Shown here piece after piece: positions 1 through 9,331 of a stretch of 64,000 nucleotides of DNA; the stretch's first letter is position 1; each line of letters begins with the position of its first letter. This DNA comes from Branchiostoma belcheri. Its lineage: Eukaryota > Chordata > Leptocardii > Amphioxiformes > Branchiostomatidae. A model generated the notes under the pieces. The model was not told where the DNA came from and did not search any database. It worked only from the letters and a program-made list of their open reading frames with translations. The DNA lies in the NCBI RefSeq assembly GCF_001625305.1, contig NW_017804498.1:686417-750416 (forward strand), read 5' to 3'. A program made the translations under genes and the position numbers.

Positions 1-25
1 GTTATTTTCTTTTCTGGTCTTCAGA

Positions 26-624
26 TATTCCACCGTTGTGTTTGAGGTTGACTTGCGGGCTGCCTGCGGTGGTCCGCCGTACAAGCCCCCTCCACATGTG
101 CGGTCTCGCCTCGCAGGGGGGCAGCGTTTAACTGCAGTCCCTGTCAATAATCTGTCATCGCGGGGTTTTCACCGATTTCAGGGTCTTAGCGAGCGCGTGC
201 AACATTCTCTCTCGTGTTCCCGCTAATTTCTGGCCAGCGCCGCACCCTGACCCTCCAGCCCTACCGGAGGTGTTTAATTTCAACTATCGCTGGCTACGGA
301 TTGAAATGTTTCAGTCTACCACGCTGTACCGGGGTTCTGGCACGTTTACCTGGTTTTTGTACTCAGATAGACGGTTCAGGAGAGACAGTGAAAGTATTGT
401 ACAATGGATGCAGTGGAAAATGAAATACATTTTGTTTGTAAATTAAAATGCCGGGTGCCAGGGCGCTCATCATGAGATTGAAAAAATACATAACTTTTTA
501 AATAGTTACTAAAATCTCCCAGAGCTTTCTCCATTTAGAATACCTCCAAATCATCCACAGGCAAATGTTATACTATTCATTGACCACTGCCTCCGAAAAG
601 AAGCCAACCTCTTCCAAGAAGTCA
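26..624 (+). CDS. Candidate exons of an unidentified gene, cut by the window edge
   Basis: After a good acceptor (tctggtcttcag, ending at 24) a frame is open from 26 to 223 (reads STVVFEVDLRAACGGPPYKP). A second frame, open from 132 to 443, reads very protein-like (for example PEVFNFNYRWLRIEMFQ and GSGTFTWFLYSDRRF). The two frames overlap without a plausible intron between them, so there is either a frameshift (decay or assembly error) or only one is used. The second frame can end at a donor at 438 and join in phase 0 to an exon at 561-624 (reads ANVILFIDHCLRKEANLF), which follows atccacag and precedes gtaagt. I do not recognise the protein. A decayed transposon protein or pseudogene is the main alternative. 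The upstream part lies outside the window. Confidence 0.4.
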
Positions 625-1432
625 GTAAGTGTATGTGGTAACACCGGATAGATCTAATTTTGTGTTTCCACATTATCGGTATTACCTTGCAGCTTTTGGT
701 TTTGGCGTAAGGCTGCAAATAAAACCATTGTATATATTTCCACTGGGAAAGTTGTATGTGTTTTAACGTTTTTACAAAAAGCGTTGTCGGTGGCACAGTT
801 CTCCTAACAGGGCTCGACTGTCTCCCAGGGTGCCAATAGATTAACCTTGGTCGTCTAAAACGTTGTTTTCGGGTTCCAGTCTGACCCTTCTTCGGTATAG
901 CGTGTTTCTCCGTCTTCTCTGCTTTCCTGTGCATTACTGCTGGACCCCAGAGCCGCAAGCACGCGGTGAACAAAAAGAATACAGTCTAGATGATAGTTGA
1001 TATAGAATATGTGTATTATCTTTATAGGACATTGAAGATCTAGAAGACTCGATATACAATTACGATTTGTTCTTTCTTTCCTTTGTGTATTGCCTGAAAG
1101 TAGGCACTGCCACTTATACGTTCGTACAAAGAAAAGTTAAGTTCAACTGGTAAGAACTAGTAACGTCGAAGGACAATCATAATAGATTAATAGCATCCTT
1201 TAGTCATACTCCAAACGTACACTAATTAACAACTGGGTCGTTCTTTTTTAAACGCCCCAAAAAGTTGCCCATATCTACATTAGATTGTAAAGTGCAGTGC
1301 AATGTTTTCTTTCCATAATGAACGGCAATATGCAGCGAGGGAAGACCATAATCCAGTATTCTCCGACCCATTTTCCTGACGTAATCGCACGACGGTCTGT
1401 GTGAGAACTCCGTGATCGCCCCGCCACACATC

Positions 1433-2359
1433 TGAGGGTCTGCATGGGGGGGTCCTGGCAACGGTTAACGGAAAATTCAGCAGGGCCGATAACGCTTAAC
1501 GGTAAATTCAGGACGGTCGGCAACGCTTAACGGTAAATTGACAGGCTTTTTTTCGAGCTGCACTGGATTTAGTATCTCGCTTTGTGAGAAAAGGTGATCA
1601 CTGACAAAATTACGTATACCTACATGTAATGAAGCACGCATTAAAGGTATGTGTTCCCTGTGTTCCTGCCCTGCCCTGGTCCCCGAATGCGTCCACAAAT
1701 AAAGGTGAGTCCGAGTCGACGTCAGCCAGCTTGCATTTTTTCAGTTTAGGATTTTGAGAGGACGCTCGTTATCAAGGGGGTCCGGGGGTGCTCCCCCGGG
1801 AAATGTAGGATTTTAAGCCTTCAAAAATGCAATTTCCCGCATTTTGAGAGGCAAATCATGGTGTTGAGAGTGTCGGTCCTTCTGATGTTTAAATCTTTTT
1901 ACTCAAGATTTTTGTTAATTTGCCTGTCAAGGTTGACGGATTCGTTAAAAAAATTCTGTAACTCTCCGCAAACTTCCGGAAATTGACGGGAAAGCTGGTT
2001 CTGGCTCGGAGCCGCGAAGGGATCGAGCGCAGAAGCGCGAGTCGAACGCCAAAAGCGCGAGCAATGAAGGGGGGTCCGGGGGCATTCTGCCCCGGGAAAA
2101 TTTGTATTTTTAAACCTTCAATGACGCATTTTCCTGCACTTTGAAAGGCAAAATTAGGCGTAACGAAGAATTATTCATTAACGCTTAACGCTGAATTTAG
2201 GATGACAAATAACGTTTTACGTTGAATTAAAAGGACCAATAACGCTTCACGAAGAATATACTGATAACGCTTAACGTTGAATTAGAGCAGGCCGGCAACG
2301 ATTAACGGTAAATTAAAATAGCCCATAACGGTTAACGAAAAAGGGCATGCAGACCCTCA
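1433..2359. mobile_element. Non-autonomous DNA transposon with 14-bp perfect terminal inverted repeats
   Basis: The ends are TGAGGGTCTGCATG (1433-1446) and its exact reverse complement (2346-2359). Both sides are flanked by the same 6 bp, CACATC (1427-1432 and 2360-2365), which looks like a target-site duplication. Inside each end are short repeats around AACGCTTAACGGTAAATT (three copies at about 1457-1540, five or six more at 2160-2335). The core contains two copies of a GC-rich module (about 1777-1858 and 2068-2155) built around GGGGTCCGGGGG and CCCCGGGAAA. There is no transposase frame, so it must have been mobilised in trans. The superfamily is not assigned; a 6-bp duplication is uncommon. 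Confidence 0.75.
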
Positions 2360-3581
2360 CACATCAGGTCTACTTCCAACCTAGGTTTAAAAATGTGTAA
2401 TTAACCTTCTTGTTCCAACCCTTCTACCTCCATGTTCCAACCTATTGCAACAATTGCGATTAATTTGGTAAACATTAGAGCGCTGTGACTATGTCACGTG
2501 AATGTGGCACCAAAGGTTTTATGGGAAAATGGTCTGTTGACATTGTCATGTCGGCATGATGTTGTGGCAGGCAAAACGTTACAAGATCTTTGCAGTTCCC
2601 ACGTCTTGAGTAGTTGATTGACAGCCGGTCCCCTTTGTGGAACATGCCGCCTGGCGCCGTTTTCCGTCGGCCCAGGGCGTCGGCCGACCAGCTGGTCGGA
2701 TCAACCAATCAGTGTACGAAAAATCTCCGTCACAACATTGTTCTTGTATCATTGGCCACCGAAGAACACCGAACGTTACCGAGTATCACGTGATAGTGAG
2801 CGTTCCATGGCTTTCTGTGTTGTCACAAAAGTTAACAGGAGCCGGGTAGCCTGGGTGCCAAACCCATAGCACACTGGACACAAGTATCTCAGTGAGCGTT
2901 TTATTTTCGGGATTACCTCGTGTACATTTTCAAGCCAACTTCATAGCAATCGTGTAAAATCGTGAGAATCTAGCCAAAGCGCGTAATAGCCTGACATAGA
3001 CCCTCTCTAGTCGTTACTGCCCTAAAAGAGCTGAAGTTTCACAAGTGCCTGTCTACTCACGGATGAGAGGGGGATGGAACTAATTAGGAGAGGGGTATAG
3101 AGGGTAGAAACACAGATCGACAGGAAGTGGGGATTTTGTAAAGCCGTACCCTTGTTAAATTCCCCATGTTGTTCTTTTTTCGTCACCGTATTGGCGTTAT
3201 CCAACCACGATTATGAATGACTGATGTTAGCAACTTGAAGCAAGTACAAGTGATTCAAAGTTGACTTTACCTTGCTGGGAGACATCTGTTCCTATTATCT
3301 TTCCCAGGGAAGAACCGAAGGCAACCTACGCTACCAGTACCTACTATATCCTATAGGATGTAGCAAGGGTGTTTAGAGAGTCATTGTTTTACTTTTTGCT
3401 GATAACAATTGTGTCGAGATGCTGTTACCTTCCTTCGAGATGCTGTTACCTTCCTTCGTCGTCTGTAATCTTGATTAATGCTGGTTGTAGAACCAGGAGC
3501 GAACAAAAAATAAACAAACCATTATTTGCCTCATTAAACAACATTTGACCGATTAACGTGTGATTTTCTCCTCCCCTGGAG

Positions 3582-3753
3582 TGGGCGTGTGACCGACCGT
3601 GTCCCACGGTCCAGGAAAACAAACAAGAACTTGAAGAAGAGTGGAGACACAGAGACCAATGAGGATGCCCAGATCGACACAGTTCTCGATCCACATGAAT
3701 CCACTGAATCACTGCCCAAGTCAGATGGTCTCAGACCTGTTTCCGGTCTTTAA
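3582..3753 (+). CDS. Candidate terminal exon of an unidentified gene
   Basis: A pyrimidine-rich stretch (ttttctcctcccctggag) precedes an open frame that reads GRVTDRVPRSRKTNKN, then ETNEDAQIDTVLDPHESTES, and stops at TAA (3751-3753). The composition (charged, Ser/Thr rich, no hydrophobic core) suits a disordered C-terminal tail, and codon use looks coding. It may belong to the gene whose exons start the window, but no exon chain with matching phases was found across the intervening transposon. An AATAAA follows only near 4347. It could be chance openness, since the opposite strand is also open here. Confidence 0.3.
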
Positions 3754-3984
3754 AAAAATTCAGACGTTTTAACAGGCGTTATATTTTTGGTACTAGTATC
3801 TAGAAACATGCCGAACCTCTGATTGGTCAGTAGAGAAGAGTAGCATAGCAACTTTCGCACATCGAACGTAGCCAATCTCATTAACACTACATTAGCTATG
3901 GCATAGGCCAATATTACAACGTTCCTCTGCACCTCCTTTTCATCATCCGACGAGCGCTACGTCACAGCTGAGTAGTGTGTTCTT

Positions 3985-6215
3985 TGCGTTCTCCAACACC
4001 ACAAGAGCGATAAAATACAAAAAAATGTGACTGACTTGTTCAAAGATGGTGACTTCTCTTCATCATTACACACAGGTACAGGTATTGTTTACAAGGCGAA
4101 TACCAATTTCTTCAACGCGACACGAAGCCCATTCAAAGCTCTTGTTAAGCTTTTCGTAAACACATTTTGAAAGAACAATATCGAGATTTTTTCCTAAAAT
4201 TGTTTGATATCAACCTCACGGAGCAAGAAACAATATTAAGATTTATCTTAATGTTACTTGAAAGTTCTTGTAAATAGTAGAATTTATCTTATGTTCAAAA
4301 ACATCTTTGATATTTGTTTCAGGTACAAATTGAAAGAAAAGATTTCAAATAAAACCAACCTACCCTCTTTTCAGCTGAAAGGCCGCTGACATTCTTCTTC
4401 CACTGCATGTAACTTGCATGACCAACTTGTACAAAGATTACGTCTTCTTGTCGAACGCCCAGTACGACGCACCGTAACCACACATTCATTCATCAGTCAT
4501 TCATTCATTCATTCACTCATTTTATTTAACCAGGGCAAGTACACCAACAGGGGATTACTCCTGCCAAGTACATGTAGCAGCCCCAGCAATGTTGGCGTTC
4601 AGAGATTGCAATTTTTAGTCCTGGTATTAACCTCATATGTTGACATTACTTCGCTTTGCTCATGCAGAGTGCTTGATTCACATTCCGTGAGCGGACTTCT
4701 GTCCGTCTCCTGATCGTAAAGTTCCACCCATGGTTTTATCAGGTTCGATGTTGTAGCTCAGTGGTTGCCTTGAACTGTTAGTGAACGTAACTTACCTTTG
4801 TTGTAAATAGTTGTCCATAGTTTTGTCATGTTGAAAATTAGTAACATATACACATAACAAGAACTGTTAGTAAGGCAAACGTCAATTTCTCTAACTCAAA
4901 ACGAAGTTTTTATCTTAAACAAATCTTGAACAAATCGATTTTTTGAAAGCTATCAAACAATCTCGAGATTTTTTAATAAGTTTGTTTAGTATCAATCTCA
5001 GAAAACCATATTTAGATTTATCTGAATGTTATATGAACGTTCTTGTAATGTTCTTGTAGTCTGAAAAAAAGTCACACTCTTTATCTTGTTCTTTTCGGAA
5101 AAATCTCGAGATTTTTTGCAAGTTAAAACTTGAAATAATAAAAGTCACCAAAATAAACTTACTCTCTTTTCCTCTTCCTAGCAATCCTCTTCTTGTTAAG
5201 AAATCAAAGTGAGGTCAAAGCAGTGTCTTGGCGTTTTCCGACATTGGAAAACGACTGACAATGCCAAAAACGTGTCCAGGTCGGGATGCGAGGTGACCAA
5301 CGCACGGCGCGTGGTAGCCGATTTTCCCCTGTCATTTTTCTTAGCAACGCAAATGAATTAAAGCTAGGCCATAGAAGGTGCGTCTCGGCCTTTCCTTCGG
5401 ACACCAATGCTTACTGCTTACACCAATAGAACCACAAAACGCCAAAAACACTTTCACAAAGATTGCGGCGTCTTCTGGTCGGGACGTGCGGTGACCAACG
5501 CACGACGCAATGTAGTCGGTTTTGCCCCGTCAAGTAGCAGCCCCTAACAACTCAAAGACATCAAAGCCAGGCCAGAGAAGGAGAATGTCGGCCTTTTGAT
5601 AATTCCTTTGGACGCCAAAAGAACCACAAAACACCGAAAACGCGTGCGTGAACAACTTGAACAAGGATGGTATTTTCTGTTTATTGGGTCTTTCGTTTAG
5701 ACAGCGCACCATAGCCAGTCGCAGTCCCTACCTCCGTCGGCATTTTGATGTTAGTTTTTCTTTCGTAACTAGACGGACTTGAAGCGATGGTGACCAGGTC
5801 GGCACTTATTTGGTGTCTTCAGGTTCTATTTTGCACTTTATTTCGGGGAAAAAGTCATACTTACGCCATTTTCAAAGGGATTATTGATCTACCGAACTGC
5901 TAGCAAAGGTACATGTGAGTCACTTTTGTTGCGAATTGCTCACGGGTGGCAGGTAATTTTCGTAACACGAAACGAAGGCTATAGCTAATTTTAAACTCAT
6001 TTTTAACTCTTTTTAAATGAATATTTTGAAAGAAATTTCAAAATTTTTCTGAAAAATTTCGAGATTTTTCTAGTAGCTAAAAAAAATTCCCGAGATTTTT
6101 CTAGTGGCTGTAAAAAAATCTCAAAATTTTTAAGAAAAATTTCGAAATTTTTTTGAAATTTTTCGAAAAAATTTCGAGATTAAAAAAAATCTCGAGATTT
6201 ATTTCGAGATTTTTT
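3985..6215. repeat. Divergent large tandem repeat with TCGAGATTTTT-rich segments
   Basis: At least three diverged units follow each other. Each has a GC-rich part (about 4395-4490, 5220-5360 and 5430-5720) and an AT-rich part (about 4070-4320, 4855-5120 and 5905-6215). The AT-rich parts share TTTGAAAG, TCGAGATTTTTT, a CTCA-AGA-ATTTAGATTTATCT block and GTTCTTGTAA. The GC-rich parts share GACCAACGCACG and CAAAAACnCnT. The last AT-rich part degenerates into repeated AAAATTTCGAGATTTTT. No convincing gene was found, although short frames of similar sequence recur. Confidence 0.55.
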
Positions 6216-6487
6216 AATTTTCAATGAAGCATGAAGGGTCTCAGTGGGGGGTATTATGATCCATTGGGTAACAGAGAATATTTCCACCAAATATCAGATG
6301 AGTAGGTTTTAGTAGTAAATGGCTAGATCCACTAGTCCAAACTGCTCTGCTCAGTCCAAATTTAATCTGCTCGGTGTTAAATATAACCTTTACAAATATT
6401 GTACATCTAAAGTAAGTCTAAATACGGTTCTTGCGTCTGCCATTTCCTGTGTCTGATCTTTTGTGGTCTGTATTGAGGCAATATCCA

Positions 6488-6511
6488 CCCCCCCCACACA
6501 CACACACACAT
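6488..6511. repeat. (CA)n microsatellite
   Basis: A C-run followed by about nine CA dinucleotides. Confidence 0.9.
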
Positions 6512-7839
6512 GCTGTCATTCCAATCCTGGATTCCTGCACTTTGCAGACAAACAGATACACAAACCCACAGCTAAATTTGCTACCTAAAACAATTAAAGA
6601 ATATAGTTTTCAACTAGAAAAAATGTATTCTTTGACATTGAGTGCAGTATCATCATCTTCCATGAAGTTTTATGTTACAAGGCAACACGCATACATGTGA
6701 TATCAGCCTTAGGAAACGAATGCAGAAAGACTGCTGGACTGTTGTAATCATGTCACATGTCAGCATCTGCATGCTTTAATGCAGCTCATATTGCACATCT
6801 GTCAAAATCAATACATCACAAGGCTTCAGTGAAACAGGACACGAATCAATAGAATTTCACACTAAGGTACGTGATCTGTCATCATTTAGGTTTGTCCATT
6901 CAGCGGCACTGTCCTTAGTGCTGAAATGACGTCACAAAACACCAACCAATCTGTGTTAGCCCTAACCCATGCAAAGTAACTAAAACAAAACTTGTATGAC
7001 GACTAAAACATGCAATAGATGTTTCTGTTGTGTTAAATTATGATCAATAATTTTGTAGACATACAATACACAGATAAACTAGAAAGGCCAATATTTGCTT
7101 TGGAGCAAATACAGCGATGGGTTCACCACATTTTACGACATGGCAGGGAAAGAATGAGAAACACAAGGGAAAACAATGATTTACATTGATATAACTATAA
7201 TATGAAGTAACATACAACTAAAACAACAGTTGGATAGCTATTCCCTACTTTATTGGTTAGGATTTTTAATTGCATAATGCAAACTGTTGATTTTCAAAAT
7301 AAAAAAAACGTTCATGCCCCGCATTCCAATGCTGGAGCAGAAAAGCTTGAAATACCTACCAAAACACTTGAATAAAGACATACTGTCAGTATGGAAATGC
7401 TCTGTGCAGGTGTTATTAACAATCACATAAACTATGAAGCCATACATTGAATAAGCTATACATATAATATGATTATCATAACCTTTATTTTTAAAATCAT
7501 GCCAGTGAGCTAATTGCATGTACAGAGTGAAAGAAAGTAAAGTAAAGCAGTAGAATTTCTGTACTAGCTATGATAGTACTTCATATGATTCGTCCTCATC
7601 GTCATCATTCAATGTGGTCTATCTCTTGCTACTAGTGACTGGTAATACCTCTGTAGATTCTTCACACTGGCAGAGTACCGTACTCCTTCTCTCTTGTCAG
7701 CTCAATACTTTTGTGACAACATCAAAGTGATTTTAGTTTGTATGTTGGAAAAATACAAAAGACTAACATTCTAAGTTATTGACATTCTTGAGTAAGAACA
7801 ATCAGTTTTTGAATGTTAAAAGCAAAACAACGAAAATAA

Positions 7840-7945
7840 AAAAAATGTTGAAATTGTTAAAATGCAGAATTGTTAAAATCGTTAAAACTGATAAAATTGT
7901 TAAAAATTATAAAATTGTTAAAAATGTTAAATTGCTAAAAATATT
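7840..7945. repeat. AT-rich degenerate simple repeat (TTGTTAAAA)
   Basis: Ten or so imperfect copies of ATTGTTAAAAnTnTAAA. It lies directly at the 3' side of the tRNA-like segment (read on the minus strand), as expected for a SINE tail. Confidence 0.7.
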
Positions 7946-7954
7946 TATGTCCGA

Positions 7955-8035
7955 TGCACTGGGGTTCGAACTTGCAATGCCTGGGATTGCCGCCTTGCGC
8001 GTTTCCAACCGAGCTAACTCGGTGCGATACACATC
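7955..8035 (-). mobile_element. tRNA-like segment, probable SINE head
   Basis: Read on the minus strand, this stretch has an A-box-like TTAGCTCGGTTGG and, about 40 nt on, a B-box-like AGTTCGAACCC, in the right order and spacing for an RNA polymerase III internal promoter. The T-arm and acceptor arms do not pair properly, so it is not a working tRNA gene. An AT-rich simple repeat follows, as in tRNA-derived SINEs. The full element length is unknown. Confidence 0.4.
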
Positions 8036-8312
8036 ACTCACTGCATTGTATGTCATAAAAAGTAAACAGCATGGCGGTATCGATCGCCTCAAGCCACCAA
8101 GACTTTCAACTATTAACTACGGGGTTTCCTTCTTTATCAGGTTTGCTTTTGAACCACCTTGATGTTACTTAACTATCAACCCGGCTAGCAGAAGCCGCCG
8201 GCTCCTTTGATATTACAGCCGCTCCCTGTCCAATCTTGTTTACACGCCGGGCGCAGGTCATTGACCTCCAACTTGCGTTGTTCCAACAGAGAAGAGCAAA
8301 ATGTCTGGCTCC

Positions 8313-8452
8313 CGCAGAACGTACCGCACTCTCCCGCTGGACGTACCGCACTCTCCCGCAGAACGTATCGCACTCTCCCGGAGGACGTCCCGCACTCTCC
8401 CGAGGGAAGTCCCGCACAGCGTCCTGCACTCTCCCGCAGAACGTCCCTCGAA
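8313..8452. repeat. Minisatellite of about 21-22 bp units
   Basis: About six units of the form CGCACTCTCCCGCAGAACGTAC, with substitutions in the second half (GCTGGACGTAC, GGAGGACGTCC, GAGGGAAGTCC). It is open in several frames on both strands, which produces spurious reading frames. Confidence 0.85.
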
Positions 8453-8479
8453 AATTGATGCGTATTTCGTGGCCTGTGC

Positions 8480-8937
8480 TGTACCTACCAAAACACTTGA
8501 GTTCATACTGTCAAAATGGAATGGCTTTGAACAGGTGTTAATTGAGTTAATCCAATCAAATCCAACAGCCAATCAGCAAGAAGAAAAGATTAGGCTGCGT
8601 CAGGTTCATGCTTGCATGCCCATATATGGGCATGCCGCCGAATTTCTTTCTTATTACGTCACGCGCGTACGCCCCCGCACAGTACTTTCCTATGGGGACC
8701 GCTAAAAAAGCAAATAAAACGATTGTAAAAGCCTGTATCACAAAAATTTAAAAAACGCCTAGGGGTATTTGCCCACTGTACCTCCATACCAAATTTCAGG
8801 ACCTTAGGCCCTAAAATGAAGAAGCTGAATCCATTTAAAAAATGGCAGGAGGAGAAGGAGGAGGAGGAGGAGAAGAAGAAGAAACATCAGAAAAAGCAAT
8901 ATGGGTTCACCACCACTTCGTGGTGTGGTGAACCCAT
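8480..8937 (+). mobile_element. Retroelement-like 3' end with GGA microsatellite and terminal hairpin
   Basis: Contains a segment related to one at 7353-7420 (CTACCAAAACACTTGA and a downstream CAGGTGTTA), then a purine tract (8849-8881), then a hairpin at 8901-8937. The hairpin arms, ATGGGTTCACCAC and TGGTGTGGTGAACCCAT, close on TTCG with one bulge. ATGGGTTCACCAC also occurs alone near 7117. This resembles LINE or SINE 3' ends that finish in a stem-loop. Boundaries are uncertain. Confidence 0.45.
8614..8635. repeat. 22-bp perfect palindrome
   Basis: GCATGCCCATA followed at once by its reverse complement. It sits inside the repeat-rich 8.5-8.9 kb block. Confidence 0.85.
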
Positions 8938-9112
8938 AACAAAAAAATAAATTAAAAATAAATGTAATGCAATGTATGAAGTAGGAGCCTCTTCCGTTGA
9001 CCATATGACCTGGAATGTCTCCCAAGGTTGATGAATTGATACATTTTGTGAACTCAACCTACTGTCACTCTTATCTTGAAAGTTCATCTGTGTTTGTAGA
9101 AGTCATTTTGAA

Positions 9113-9297
9113 GCTAAACTGCTTCTAACTCCCGTCAATCTGACAAATCTGACCTTTTTGCCTTTGCTTTCTGCAACTGTGGTGTGCCTATAGCTAAATA
9201 TATGTATATTAGTATTATTACATACGGGAATAACTGCGGAACCACAGACAGACAAACAAACAGACACACCCAAAACAATACCTCCATACATGGAGGT
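9113..9297 (+). mobile_element. LINE/SINE-type 3' tail ending in an ACCTCCAT hairpin
   Basis: A stretch with GCGGAACCACAGACAGAC, then ACACCCAAAACAATACCTCC, then a stem-loop ACCTCCAT-AC-ATGGAGGT (9280-9297). The same tail occurs at about 56820-56910, so it is a dispersed family. Confidence 0.6.
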
Positions 9298-9331
9298 GAT
9301 GGATAGAAAGAACAAGAACACAAGGTTACAA

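Noticed and set aside
551..973. 140-codon minus-strand frame
   Set aside because: Unusual composition, no homology recognised, and it lies antisense to a better plus-strand exon candidate.
1028..1149. Plus-strand exon-like segment (tttatag acceptor, CTG|gtaaga donor)
   Set aside because: Good splice sites and open, but its phase does not fit the preferred frame of the exon at 561-624, and the peptide is not recognisable.
4745..4785. tRNA A-box-like TAGCTCAGTGG
   Set aside because: No B box or cloverleaf follows, so neither a tRNA gene nor a clear SINE.
7779..8162. 127-codon plus-strand frame
   Set aside because: Its first half is the TTGTTAAAA simple repeat (Lys-Ile-Val runs), and the second half is the tRNA-like segment.
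8207..8705. Overlapping frames of 83 to 134 codons on both strands
   Set aside because: They follow the 21-22-bp minisatellite, which happens to be open in several frames. No splice or family support.
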